A DNA stretch of 64,000 nucleotides, taken from NCBI GenBank assembly GCA_030429495.1, contig JAUIFH010000009.1, positions 1-64,000 on the forward strand, written 5' to 3'. The stretch comes from Alphaproteobacteria bacterium. Lineage in GTDB: Bacteria > Pseudomonadota > Alphaproteobacteria > Rhodobacterales > Rhodobacteraceae. The notes beneath the pieces were generated by a model that saw nothing but the letters and a program-made list of their open reading frames with translations, ran no database searches and was not told the origin of the DNA. Of this stretch, positions 1 through 11,963 are shown piece after piece (position 1 is the first letter of the stretch; each line of letters starts with the position of its first letter). Both the position numbers and the translations under genes were made by a program.

Positions 1-3
1 GTC

Positions 4-1179
<1,176 letters not shown>

Positions 1180-1270
1180 CCTGCGGGCGCCTCATGATCT
1201 GGGGGGGGCCGGACGGACCCCGTGTCAACATCGCGCGCTGGGTATCGGCTGGCCGGGGAAAAATCAAGCG

Positions 1271-1882
1271 TCAGTTGGAATCCGGGGCGGCGGAAGTCTT
1301 CGGTGCGGTCCCCTCCGCGGCGGCCAGCGCCGCGCGTGCCGCCACAGCTTCCGGCGTGAACCATGCCTTGTTCTCGACAAGCCATTCGTTGATCAGTCGG
1401 GCGGCATTGGCCGAGAGGTTCTTCATCTGCGTCTCCCGGCTCTGGGTCAGGCCCGATCCGATCATGGTTTCGCCCGAAAGCCGCTCCAGCACGGTGAACT
1501 GCTTGGGCTCGGCGTTGACCTTGCGTCCGGCGGTATCGTCCCAGACGTTCACAGTGACCGCGACGACCGATTTCGGTGACAAGACCAGCGGCACGCCGGG
1601 CACCGCGAGCGCATAGGCATCGACCCCGACCCCGACATGGTAGAGCTTTTCACCGTCGTAACGCCCGAGCCGCGCTGCGATCGCCTCTTTCAGAGACGCT
1701 TCCCACTCCTCCGGCGTCGCCTTGCGCGAAGGGCCGACAGGCTTGGCGTTCTTGGCGACGACGACATTGTAGCCAAGGGTGAAGTCGCCCAGCGGCTCGG
1801 GCGGCTGGCGCAGGTCGTCGGCCGCGCAGGACGCCAGGAAGGCGGTGGCGGCAAAGGCAGCGGCAAGCGTGCGAACGGACAT
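1271..1882 (-). CDS. Small lipoprotein of unknown function
   Basis: A 203-residue predicted lipoprotein. The N-terminus MSVRTLAAAFAATAFLASC is a short signal peptide ending in a lipobox (LASC), so Cys19 should be lipidated. The mature part has conserved-looking stretches (FTLGYNVVVAKNAKPVGPS, VPLVLSPKS, WDDTAGRKVN) and an Ala-rich tail. I chose the ATG at 1882 because GGAGGGG stands 5 bases upstream and the signal peptide begins there; the reading frame stays open much further upstream, but that part is antisense to the P450 gene. It recalls a Rhodobacteraceae lipoprotein family (possibly DUF6778), which I cannot confirm. It is divergent from the P450 gene, with starts 114 bp apart. Function unknown. 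Confidence 0.8.
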   Translation of the reverse strand: MSVRTLAAAFAATAFLASCAADDLRQPPEPLGDFTLGYNVVVAKNAKPVGPSRKATPEEWEASLKEAIAARLGRYDGEKLYHVGVGVDAYALAVPGVPLVLSPKSVVAVTVNVWDDTAGRKVNAEPKQFTVLERLSGETMIGSGLTQSRETQMKNLSANAARLINEWLVENKAWFTPEAVAARAALAAAEGTAPKTSAAPDSN

Positions 1883-1996
1883 CGATTCCCCTCCTGATCC
1901 GATGGACAGCCATAGCCGAGCCTGCCCGGCGCGGCAATCAGGCGGCTTGGTGCCGCCACCGGCATCGGTATACTGGTGCCGAAACAGGGGGGAGCG

Positions 1997-3361
1997 ATGG
2001 ACATCGCCCCGAGAAATCTCGCACTGCCCGCCCGGGTGCCGCTGGCCGACCGGCCGCTTGGAATCTGGGCGTCGTTCCGCACCGGTCAGCGCAACCTGCT
2101 TGAACTGATCCCCGAGATCGCAACACGTCAGCCGATGGTGTCGGGGCGGCTCGTGAAACGCTGGCACATGGTCATGGATCCCGGCGCGAATCGCCGGATC
2201 CTGAAGGAAGCGCTGGAGCACTATCCGAAATCGGACGTGACCAAGCTGATCCTGACCCCGGCGATCGGCGACAGCCTGTTCATCGCAGAGGGCGCGCATT
2301 GGCACTGGCAGCGCCGGGCCGCCGCGCCAGCCTTTTCGGTGCGCAACGTGCAGGCACTCGCCCCGGTCATGACGGCCGCCGCCGAACGCGCGGCAGAGCG
2401 GATCGCCGCCGGCGCCGGCGGGGCGGTCAATCTGCTCGACGAGATGGTGGCCACGACGTTCGATGTGATCTCGGATGTCACCTTTTCGGGCGGCGAAGCC
2501 TTCGACCGCGACGCGGTGCACCGGGCGATCGACGCCTATATCGCGGGGGCCGCCCGTGTCTCGCTTCTGGACATCATGGGCGCGCCGATGTGGGTGCCCC
2601 GCCCGTCGCGGATGTTTTCGGCCTCCGCGATGCGAGCGATGAAGACCATGGCAGACGCCGCGATCGAGCATCGCCGCGGTGCCGGCCGGCATGACGTTCC
2701 GGACCTGCTCGACCTGCTGCTTGAGGGAGAGGACCCGGAGACCCGCCGGAAGATGAACACCGCCGAACTGCGCGACAATCTTCTTACATTCATTGTCGCC
2801 GGCCACGAAACCACGGCCCTGACGCTGGCCTGGTCGCTCTATCTCTGCGCTTTCGACCCGGGCGTGCAGGATCGCGCGCGCCGCGAGGCGAAAGCCGCGC
2901 TCGGCGATCGTGCCGCGACGGTGGCCGATCTGCCCGCGCTGACCTATACCCGCCAGGTCGTGGACGAGGCGCTGCGCCTCTACCCGCCGGCCGCGTTCCT
3001 GTCACGGACCGCGACCGCGCATGACACGCTTTGCGGCCGCGAGGTGCGCCCGGGCGATACCGTGATGCTGCCGATCTACGCCCTGCACCGGAACCGCGTG
3101 CTCTGGTCCGATCCCGACCGCTTCGATCCCGACCGCTTCGCCGACCCGAAGACAATCGACCGTTTCGCCTACCTGCCGTTCGGCGGCGGCCCGCGCATCT
3201 GCATCGGCGCGTCCTTTGCGCTGCAGGAAGCGGTGATCATCCTCGCGACGCTGCTCGCCCGGTTCCGCTTCGCCCCGGTTCCGGGGAAGGAACCGAAGCC
3301 CGTCCTGATCCTGACCTTGCGGCCCGAGGGGGGCGTCTGGTTGAATGTGGCTGGGGAATGA
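1997..3361 (+). CDS. Cytochrome P450
   Basis: A 454-residue soluble bacterial P450, a heme-thiolate monooxygenase. The I-helix oxygen-binding motif AGHETTA, the K-helix ExxR (EALRLYPP), the PERF-like segment (FDPDRF) and the heme loop FGGGPRICIG, with the axial Cys at about residue 402, are all present, so it should be catalytically competent. The start at 1997 is preceded by AGGGGGGAG; an in-frame ATG 21 bases upstream would place that ribosome site inside the gene. There is no membrane anchor. No ferredoxin or ferredoxin reductase gene lies next to it, so its redox partners must be encoded elsewhere. The substrate cannot be read from sequence. Confidence 0.95.
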   Translation: MDIAPRNLALPARVPLADRPLGIWASFRTGQRNLLELIPEIATRQPMVSGRLVKRWHMVMDPGANRRILKEALEHYPKSDVTKLILTPAIGDSLFIAEGAHWHWQRRAAAPAFSVRNVQALAPVMTAAAERAAERIAAGAGGAVNLLDEMVATTFDVISDVTFSGGEAFDRDAVHRAIDAYIAGAARVSLLDIMGAPMWVPRPSRMFSASAMRAMKTMADAAIEHRRGAGRHDVPDLLDLLLEGEDPETRRKMNTAELRDNLLTFIVAGHETTALTLAWSLYLCAFDPGVQDRARREAKAALGDRAATVADLPALTYTRQVVDEALRLYPPAAFLSRTATAHDTLCGREVRPGDTVMLPIYALHRNRVLWSDPDRFDPDRFADPKTIDRFAYLPFGGGPRICIGASFALQEAVIILATLLARFRFAPVPGKEPKPVLILTLRPEGGVWLNVAGE

Positions 3362-3442
3362 GGCAAAGGCGCGATTTTTCCCCCTAGGCCGCGTGAGCGG
3401 CTACCGTATCGTTGGTTCAGAACTTTAATTTGGGAGATCCGA

Positions 3443-4285
3443 ATGAGTCTCATGGGTACTTTGGCGAAGGTCGCCGTCGGCATCGCGGTCGCGAAGGGCG
3501 TGGGGTCGATGATCCAGAACCGTGGCGGCAGCACGACATCTGCCGGACGGGGCGGCGGGCTTGAGGACATGATCGGCGATGTCCTCGGCGGTGGCGCCTC
3601 GCGCCGGACCGGGACGCCGGGCGGTGATGGCAGCGTATTCGGCGGTTCCGGCGGCGGCCTCGGGGATTTTCTTGAAGAGCTTGGCAACTACGCGCCGGGC
3701 GGCGGGACCTCGCGCGGCACCACAACGGCGGGCCGGGGTGGCGGCCTCGACGATCTGATCGGCGGACTCGGCGGCGGGAGCGGCGCGGGCGGCAGTCTCG
3801 GCGACATCCTTGGCGGCGTTCTCGGCGGCGTCCTGGGCGGTGCCGCGACGAAACCGGGCGGCGGCTTCGGCGACATTCTCAACGAATCGCTCGGCAATTG
3901 CGGCGAACCGAAGACCCGCCCGTCGGCCGACCAGGACGCCGTGGCGGGCCTGATGCTGCGTGCGATGATCCAGGCGGCGAAGGCCGATGGCCGCGTCGAC
4001 GCCCGCGAGCAGGAAAAGCTGCTCGGCAATCTCGGCGATGTCTCGCCGGAGGAGCGGCGCTTTGTCGAGGCCGAGATGCGCGCGCCGATCGACATTCCCG
4101 GCCTTGCCCGACAGGTGCCGCGCGGGCTTGAGGCGCAAATCTACACGATGTCCGTGATGGGCATCGACCTCGACAACCGGAAAGAGGCGGAATACCTCCA
4201 CCAGCTTGCCGGTGCGCTCAACCTCGGCAAGGCCCAGGTCAACCAGATCCACGCCCGGCTCGGCGCGCCCGCGCTTTACAGCTGA
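3443..4285 (+). CDS. Gly-rich DUF533 / TerB-like protein
   Basis: A 280-residue protein with an N-terminal hydrophobic stretch (MSLMGTLAKVAVGIAVAKG), a long glycine-rich middle part made of degenerate repeats around GRGGGLEDMIGDVLGG and GRGGGLDDLIGGLGGG (about residues 30-155), and a C-terminal helical domain (about 165-280) with AAKADGRVDAREQEKLL. That acidic DGRVD motif is typical of TerB/DUF533 proteins, a family found near tellurite-resistance and stress genes and whose role is poorly defined. GGGAG precedes the ATG at suitable spacing. It is convergent with the M48 protease gene. The family call is good; the function is unknown. Confidence 0.85.
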   Translation: MSLMGTLAKVAVGIAVAKGVGSMIQNRGGSTTSAGRGGGLEDMIGDVLGGGASRRTGTPGGDGSVFGGSGGGLGDFLEELGNYAPGGGTSRGTTTAGRGGGLDDLIGGLGGGSGAGGSLGDILGGVLGGVLGGAATKPGGGFGDILNESLGNCGEPKTRPSADQDAVAGLMLRAMIQAAKADGRVDAREQEKLLGNLGDVSPEERRFVEAEMRAPIDIPGLARQVPRGLEAQIYTMSVMGIDLDNRKEAEYLHQLAGALNLGKAQVNQIHARLGAPALYS

Positions 4286-4301
4286 CGGCGGAACAGCAAT
4301 C

Positions 4302-4332
4302 ACGCCGGGCGGGACGGCATCCGGCCCGGCGT
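4302..4332. terminator. Possible bidirectional stem-loop between convergent genes
   Basis: Between the stop codons of the convergent DUF533 and M48 genes, ACGCCGGGC (4302-4310) pairs perfectly with GCCCGGCGT (4324-4332). No clear T-run follows on either strand, so it is only a weak candidate terminator. Confidence 0.35.
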
Positions 4333-5459
4333 CAATCGTCGCAGATCTTCCGCAAGGCCTGCCAGTCGGCATCGGTCAGAACCGGCGTCGTCGCAGTATG
4401 CGCGGCGGCATTCGCCCGCGCCGCGTCGGCACGACCGGCGCTCAGCGGATGGGACGACAGGTATTCCGGAAGAAAATCGGTCATCGCCGAGATGCGGTCG
4501 AAGAAGGCAGCCATCGGCGCGGTACTGATGCCCGCATCGTTCAGCAGCGAATAGGCGTAGGCGTCTGCAAGCGCCTCCGCATCGCGGGTGTAAGCGCTTT
4601 GCAGCAGGTGATCCCCCGCTGCGGCAACGATCGTGCCGCCCGACACATCGCCCAGCACCAGCGACAGGATTCCGGCGGAACCGGCGGCGCGCAGGGTCAG
4701 CCGCGTCGGATCGCGGGCAACCACGTGGCCGATCTCGTGGCCAAGCACGGCGGCCACCTCGTCGGCGCTGTCGGCCTCATCGATCAGGCCGCGAAAGATC
4801 ACGATCTGCCCGCCCGGTGCCGCGAAGGCGTTGACCATCTCATGATCGAACACCCGTAGTTCGAGGTCGTAACCAAGGTCACGCCCGCCCACCAGCCGCG
4901 CCTCAAGCCGGTCGAGCGCGGCGGTCCCTTCGGGGTTCGTGCAGGCAAGGTCCGTACCGTCGTCGTCGCTGACCATCCATTCGACCTGCGCCATCACCGA
5001 CTTGCCAAAGGCCACCTCGGATTCGACCGAAAGGTTGTCGGCAAGGAAATTCGCCAGGCCGGGAAGGATGACGAACAGCATCAGAAGAACCGCCCCGACT
5101 GCCGCGCCAAGCCAGAGCGCGACCTTGCGCGCCGTACCGGGCCGGACGTCGCGGCGCATGAGGCCGGGCCGGGTACGCAGGAACCACGCGATGGCATCGG
5201 GATCGGTCACGATCAGCCGGGCCGGATCGCGGGGCGCTTCATCCTCGGTCTCGGCAAGCTGGGTCAGTGTCAGGCGGGTCTTGTCCGACTGATCGGCAAG
5301 CGCCCGCAGCCGGTCGAGCGACCAGACAAGGCGCGCCGCACCCTCGCGTTCGATGATCAGCGACAGGCCGTCCTGCGACGGCGCGATCCGCGCGGCCCAA
5401 CGCCGCGCGGACTGCCCGTCGAAGAAGGCCGTCTCGATCTGGCCTTCGGGTGTCGCCAT
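4332..5459 (-). CDS. M48 family membrane metalloprotease
   Basis: A 375-residue zinc metalloprotease. Residues 1-100 form a soluble N-terminal domain (FFDGQSARRW...), residues about 112-138 a single transmembrane helix (LWLGAAVGAVLLMLFVILPG), and the rest the M48 peptidase domain with HEIGH at 241-245 and the downstream zinc-ligand region AYTRDAEALADAYAY. That glutamate-containing helix is the expected third ligand. The catalytic part should lie on one face of the inner membrane, by analogy with HtpX/LoiP-type proteases that act in envelope quality control. The start codon shares one base with the stop of the DUF898 gene, so the two are co-translated; this pairing suggests a joint membrane role. 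Confidence 0.93.
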   Translation of the reverse strand: MATPEGQIETAFFDGQSARRWAARIAPSQDGLSLIIEREGAARLVWSLDRLRALADQSDKTRLTLTQLAETEDEAPRDPARLIVTDPDAIAWFLRTRPGLMRRDVRPGTARKVALWLGAAVGAVLLMLFVILPGLANFLADNLSVESEVAFGKSVMAQVEWMVSDDDGTDLACTNPEGTAALDRLEARLVGGRDLGYDLELRVFDHEMVNAFAAPGGQIVIFRGLIDEADSADEVAAVLGHEIGHVVARDPTRLTLRAAGSAGILSLVLGDVSGGTIVAAAGDHLLQSAYTRDAEALADAYAYSLLNDAGISTAPMAAFFDRISAMTDFLPEYLSSHPLSAGRADAARANAAAHTATTPVLTDADWQALRKICDD

Positions 5460-6682
5460 CAGATCGCCGCGCCGATATCGAGCGCATCGGCGAACCCCTC
5501 GGCATCCGCACCCACGTCGTGGGCGCGCTGCCGCACGGTGTCGAGCGCGGCGGGGTTCAGGACCGTCAGCGTTTCAACAAAATGCGCGATGATCGGCTGA
5601 GTGATGAAGACGAGACCAAGCGCGCCGATAAGCGCTAACGCCCCGAGATAGAGCATGGCGACAATCACGAACCCGACAGGTCCGGGTGCCGCACCGCCAC
5701 CGAGAAAAGCGCCCATCGTTGCGGAGGTGATACCAACCGTCATGCCGAATATGGCAAGGGCGAGAGCGGCGACCGCGAGGTATCCGAGAAGATAGACGCC
5801 GATCACCCGCCCTGTCCGCGGCTCCGCGACGAAGGACACAGCGCCGACAAGCGACTTGTTCGCCGTGAGGTAGCGGAAACTGTGAACACGATAATAGACA
5901 TATCCGAACAGCATCCACAGATAGAAGATGCCCATCCCGACAAACCCGACGACGGTTCCGGTTTCATATGGCGTTCCGCCGCCGAGGACCCCGACGGTCG
6001 CACCCGCGATAATGATCGCGGCCGAGACCCCGAAACCGATGAAAAAGTGCTTCATTGCGCCGTAGAGGCGGGTCCATTTGCCGCCCTGTTCGAACCTCTG
6101 GTCGCCGTAATAGCTGCGGTCGGTCTTGTATTTTTCCAGCCAGAAAGTCTGGCGCGGAAGAAGAATCCCAAGCGTCAGAGCGGTGAGAATGCCATGCCCG
6201 ATCGCACGCCAGACATAGCCCCACGCGGCCTTGTCCATGCCAAACCGGATACCCCGCCACCGCGTCCGTGCGAGCATGTAGCGGCGCGCCCGATATCTCG
6301 CGAACAGCATCAGCGGCACCAGCGCAAAGAACGAGGCATAGATCACGCCCACCTGCATGAGCATTTCCGCCTCGGTCTGCGGCTCGAACACGAAATGCAG
6401 ACCGAAGTAGAAGAGGATCAACTGGACGAGGCCGAGATATACCGCCAGCACCACCACGGCGACGAGGAAGCCGAGGAATTTCTCCAACCCGGTCCCCGTA
6501 TATTCCAGCGTATCGTTGCCAAGGCGAACCGAGGACCAGATGTATTTGCGGATGCGGGTTTTGGCCCAGAACCGGTAGATGCCAAGCGTGATGACGGTGA
6601 GCAAAGCGGCCTTGAAGGCAAGGCCGAAAAGCGGGCCCCTTTCGCCGGTGTATCGGGCGTTCAGCCGGTCGGAATAAGTCAC
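5459..6682 (-). CDS. DUF898 (YjgN-type) multipass membrane protein
   Basis: A 407-residue polytopic inner-membrane protein of the DUF898/YjgN family. The hallmark opening (ARYTGERGPLFGLAFKAALLTVITLGIYRFWAKTRIRKY) contains the family's ITLGIYRFW motif, and related RxFW/KT segments recur (LTALTLGILLPRQTFWLEKYKTDRSYYG), suggesting an internal duplication. At least eight hydrophobic helices are visible. The start is GTG at 6682 with AGGGAAG upstream. It lies 107 bp downstream of parC on the same strand and is coupled to the M48 protease gene. The function of the family is not established; a partner or substrate of the adjacent protease is an inference only. Confidence 0.9.
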   Translation of the reverse strand: MTYSDRLNARYTGERGPLFGLAFKAALLTVITLGIYRFWAKTRIRKYIWSSVRLGNDTLEYTGTGLEKFLGFLVAVVVLAVYLGLVQLILFYFGLHFVFEPQTEAEMLMQVGVIYASFFALVPLMLFARYRARRYMLARTRWRGIRFGMDKAAWGYVWRAIGHGILTALTLGILLPRQTFWLEKYKTDRSYYGDQRFEQGGKWTRLYGAMKHFFIGFGVSAAIIIAGATVGVLGGGTPYETGTVVGFVGMGIFYLWMLFGYVYYRVHSFRYLTANKSLVGAVSFVAEPRTGRVIGVYLLGYLAVAALALAIFGMTVGITSATMGAFLGGGAAPGPVGFVIVAMLYLGALALIGALGLVFITQPIIAHFVETLTVLNPAALDTVRQRAHDVGADAEGFADALDIGAAI

Positions 6683-6789
6683 TGATTTCTTCCCTGGTAT
6701 GTATTCGTCTCGAGGCTAGCTGGCCCGGGATACCAAACTTTTCACGTTAAAATTGTGGCGCCCGCCGTACCAAATTGAGCGCATCAGGA

Positions 6790-9141
<2,352 letters not shown>

Positions 9142-9280
9142 GCATGTTGTGTAAATCGGCCCCGCGATCCGGTCCAGCCGGAAATTCCCGGCCGAGGGGG
9201 AGAAGCCCGCGGAAATTCCCCTGCCGGGCCTTCGTCCGTGGCGGTATTCATGGCCTGCGTAACCCAAAGGGGGAAAACCG

Positions 9281-9535
9281 GTGATACGGCTGAGCGTCTT
9301 TCTGAGTGTCGTGGCCCTTCTCTATGCGGCCGGGCAGCAGCAGGATCCTGCGCCCAGACCGCAGCCAGTGCCGGTGACGGTTACGTTGGAAAACACGCGT
9401 GTCGGCATATCGAACGCCGATGCCCGGGTGGTGTTCCTTCCGGCAGTCGAGCGCGTCGAACCGCCGATGGGGTTCGACCTTTCAACAACGACGGCGAACG
9501 ATCCGCGGGGCCTTGCCCCGGTTATTATCGACTGA
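9281..9535 (+). CDS. Small exported protein, unknown
   Basis: An 84-residue open frame starting at GTG with AAAGGGGG about 8 bases upstream. The first 17 residues ([17 protein letters not shown]) look like a signal peptide or membrane anchor, followed by a Pro/Gln-rich linker ([17 protein letters not shown]) and a short domain. I recognise no family. It is divergent from parC and 168 bp upstream of the SDR gene. Coding is plausible from the ribosome site and signal-like start, but a spurious frame is possible. Confidence 0.5.
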   Translation: MIRLSVFLSVVALLYAAGQQQDPAPRPQPVPVTVTLENTRVGISNADARVVFLPAVERVEPPMGFDLSTTTANDPRGLAPVIID

Positions 9536-9703
9536 ACGGGTAAGCCGCCCCGACTGCGCGATTGCCACGCCGGTGGAAAACGCCTAAAGCGTCTCGGGTT
9601 CCGAGTGAAACGGCAAGTGTCAGAATTCGAACGAAAAAGATTCGGATTCCAATCCTGTGAAAACCCGGAGCGCTGAAGCCAGGACGCACGTCGCGAGGCA
9701 GGT

Positions 9704-10534
9704 ATGACCCGAAGCATTCTCATCACCGGCTGTTCTTCTGGCATCGGCTACGACGCCGCGCATGGGTTGAAACGCGCCGGGTGGCGGGTCTTCGCCACCT
9801 GCCGACAGGAAGCCGACTGCGAGCGGCTTCGCGGCGAGGGCCTCGAAAGCTTCCGGCTCGACTACACCGATGAGGACAGCATCACGTCAGCTCTGGACGA
9901 AGTGCTCAGCCGTACCGGCGGCACGCTCGACGCGGTCTTCAACAACGGTGCCTATGGCTGCCCCGGCGCAGTGGAGGATCTGCCGACCGGCGCGCTCAGG
10001 GAAATTTTCGAGACGAACGTCTTCGGCTACCACGAACTGACGCGCCGCATAGTGCCGGTCATGCGCAAGCAGGGGTGTGGACGGATCGTCAACTGCTCCT
10101 CGGTACTCGGTTTCGTCCCGATGCGTTGGCGCGGCGCGTATATCGCCACGAAATTCGCGTTGGAGGGGCTGACGGAAACCTTGCGGCTGGAGATGGCGGA
10201 TACGCCGATCCACGTCATCCTGATCCAACCCGGCCCGATCACGAGCCGCATCCGCGTTAATTCGATCCCGCATTTCGAACGCTGGATAGACTGGAAAAAC
10301 TCGCCACGCGCGGAGCAGTATCGCGCGTCACTCCTGAAACGCCTCTACACGGACAAGTCGAAACCCGACCGGTTCGAATTGCCGGCCTCTGCGGTCACGG
10401 CCAAGCTTCTTCGCGCGCTCGACGCGCCGAACCCGGCGCCGCGTTATTTCGTCACCACGCCGACCTACCTGATGAACGCCGCGCGACGGCTTCTGCCCAC
10501 GCGCACGCTTCTGTGGCTGGTCGGGCGAAGCTGA
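9704..10534 (+). CDS. Short-chain dehydrogenase/reductase (SDR)
   Basis: A 276-residue classical SDR oxidoreductase. The nucleotide-binding motif TGCSSGIG is at residues 8-15 and the NNGAYG motif near 85. The catalytic Ser (NCSSVLG) and the YxxxK pair (YIATK, about 147-151) are all intact. Thr/Cys at the start and Arg after the second strand suggest NADP(H), which is inference. The C-terminal extension with WLVGRS may be membrane-associated, as in retinol/steroid-dehydrogenase-like SDRs. GAGGCAGG precedes the ATG. Substrate unknown. It may be co-transcribed with the HIG1 protein and the cobalamin adenosyltransferase downstream. Confidence 0.93.
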   Translation: MTRSILITGCSSGIGYDAAHGLKRAGWRVFATCRQEADCERLRGEGLESFRLDYTDEDSITSALDEVLSRTGGTLDAVFNNGAYGCPGAVEDLPTGALREIFETNVFGYHELTRRIVPVMRKQGCGRIVNCSSVLGFVPMRWRGAYIATKFALEGLTETLRLEMADTPIHVILIQPGPITSRIRVNSIPHFERWIDWKNSPRAEQYRASLLKRLYTDKSKPDRFELPASAVTAKLLRALDAPNPAPRYFVTTPTYLMNAARRLLPTRTLLWLVGRS

Positions 10535-10606
10535 TCGCGCAGACGCCGGGAATGCTGGCGCCCGCCCCCGGTCCGCGCTAGAAGGCATCGAACCGATGGA
10601 GGCAGC

Positions 10607-10810
10607 ATGACCCGGGACCCGCTCTTTATCATCGCGGCAATCGCCTGCTTCGCCGTGCTCGTCATCCTGATGATCGGCATCGGCGGCTTCGCGAAGGGTG
10701 GCGATTTCAACCGCAAGCATGCCAACCGCCTGATGCGCTACCGGATCATCGCGCAGGCGGTGGCGGTGGTGCTGATCCTCGTCTTCGTGATCTTCTCCGG
10801 CCGGGGCTAG
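10607..10810 (+). CDS. Twin-transmembrane HIG1-domain small protein
   Basis: A 67-residue inner-membrane protein with two helices (about 7-28 and 47-65) joined by a positively charged loop, GGFAKGGDFNRKHANRLMRYRI. The N-x-x-MR-R segment before the second helix is the hypoxia-induced gene 1 (HIG1) signature, a family that in mitochondria assists respiratory supercomplexes and is common in Rhodobacteraceae. GGAGG stands 6 bases before the ATG. Only 4 bp separate it from the adenosyltransferase gene, so they form an operon. A role near cytochrome oxidase is inferred from the family. Confidence 0.88.
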   Translation: MTRDPLFIIAAIACFAVLVILMIGIGGFAKGGDFNRKHANRLMRYRIIAQAVAVVLILVFVIFSGRG

Positions 10811-10814
10811 TCCG

Positions 10815-11387
10815 ATGGTCGTTCTCAACAAGATCTACACGAAGACCGGCGACGGCGGACAGACGGCCCTCGGCGACGGATCGCGGGTCGCAAAGCATTC
10901 GCTGCGCGTCGCGGCCTACGGCACGGTGGACGAGACGAACTCCGTCCTCGGCCTTGCCCGGCTTCACGCAGAGGGCGAAATGGACGCCGCGCTGGCGCGC
11001 ATTCAGAACGACCTCTTCGACCTTGGCGCCGATCTTTGTCGGCCGGATATGGAGAAGGATGCCGAGGCGGGATATCCCGTCCTGCGCATGGTGGACGCTC
11101 AAGTCGTCCGGCTCGAATCCGAGATTGACGCGATGAACGCGAAACTGCAGGCCCTTCGTAGTTTCATCCTTCCCGGCGGCTCGGCCCTTTCGGCCCATCT
11201 CCACCTCGCGCGCACGGTGTCGCGGCGGGCCGAACGCATGGCGGCCGAGCTTGCGGCGGAAGAGCCGGTGAACGGCGCAGCGGTGAAATATCTCAACCGC
11301 CTCAGCGACTGGTTCTTCGTTGCGGCCCGGATCGCCAATGACGAAGGCCGCGCCGATGTCCTCTGGGTGCCCGGCGCGAACCGGTAA
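10815..11387 (+). CDS. pduO: ATP:cob(I)alamin adenosyltransferase, PduO type
   Basis: A 190-residue enzyme that transfers the adenosyl group of ATP to cob(I)alamin or cob(I)yrinic acid diamide, making coenzyme B12. The diagnostic N-terminus IYTKTGDGGQTALGDGSRV binds ATP. AYGTVDETNS, the FILPGGS loop and RRAERMAAEL with NRLSDWFF near the end are all typical of PduO/MMAB. Length fits the family. It follows the HIG1 gene by 4 bp. Adenosylcobalamin would serve, among others, the ethylmalonyl-CoA pathway mutases that accompany the methylsuccinyl-CoA dehydrogenase at 39 kb. Confidence 0.96.
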   Translation: MVVLNKIYTKTGDGGQTALGDGSRVAKHSLRVAAYGTVDETNSVLGLARLHAEGEMDAALARIQNDLFDLGADLCRPDMEKDAEAGYPVLRMVDAQVVRLESEIDAMNAKLQALRSFILPGGSALSAHLHLARTVSRRAERMAAELAAEEPVNGAAVKYLNRLSDWFFVAARIANDEGRADVLWVPGANR

Positions 11388-11399
11388 GGCGCCCGCGGC

Positions 11400-11765
11400 T
11401 CAGGCCGGTTCCCACAGTTCGATCGGATTGCCCTCGGGGTCGTTCAGCCAGGCGAAGCGACCGTTGGGATAGGGCGAATCCGGGTCTTGGCGCACCTCGA
11501 TTCCGGCAGCCTCCAATTGGGCGATCATCGCGTCGAGATCGCGGACCCGGAAGTTCAGCATGAACGCCTTTTCCCGGTTGCCGAAATATTCGGTCACCTT
11601 CTCGAACGGCGCAAAGACCGTCACGCCCGCCTCCTGCCGCCACGGCTCTGCGTCGTAACTTCCCGGCACAGGATCGATTCCGAGGTGGGCGAGATACCAT
11701 GCCGCCAGCACCCCGGGATCTTCCGCGCGAAAGAAGAACCCGCCGATTCCCGTCACTTTCTCCAT
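11400..11765 (-). CDS. VOC family (glyoxalase-like) protein
   Basis: A 121-residue single-domain vicinal-oxygen-chelate protein. The second half has the typical FRVRDLDAMIAQLEAAGIEV followed by RFAWLNDPEGNPIELWEP, the strand carrying the last metal-ligand Glu. Proteins of this size dimerise and act as glyoxalase-, dioxygenase- or resistance-type enzymes; nothing here identifies the substrate. I prefer the ATG at 11765 (MEKVTGIGG), preceded by GGAGGCAGGA, over an ATG four codons upstream that overlaps this ribosome site. It is convergent with the adenosyltransferase gene and divergent from etfB. Confidence 0.88.
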   Translation of the reverse strand: MEKVTGIGGFFFRAEDPGVLAAWYLAHLGIDPVPGSYDAEPWRQEAGVTVFAPFEKVTEYFGNREKAFMLNFRVRDLDAMIAQLEAAGIEVRQDPDSPYPNGRFAWLNDPEGNPIELWEPA

Positions 11766-11963
11766 TCCTGCCTCCATCTTGCCGCCGCGCCCGAGCTTAA
11801 CACAACAAGGTGCAGGACCTCAGCGGAACGTCGAACGTGGCGTCGATGCGACAAACCGCGTCGATTTTTCGCTGTTTTCGCTGCCGCAGAAACGCTAAGG
11901 GATCGTCCGAGAGCTTGTTTGCCGTCCCGCCGGGCCGGCTTCGATTGAGGGAGATTGCCAGCC

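Noticed and set aside
1271-2806. A 511-codon minus-strand frame
   Set aside because: Only its last 203 codons (from 1882) have a ribosome site and signal peptide; the rest is antisense to the P450 gene, whose motifs are unmistakable.
3385-3404. Hairpin GCCGC/GCGGC after the P450 gene
   Set aside because: Five-base stem with no T-run; too weak to call a terminator.
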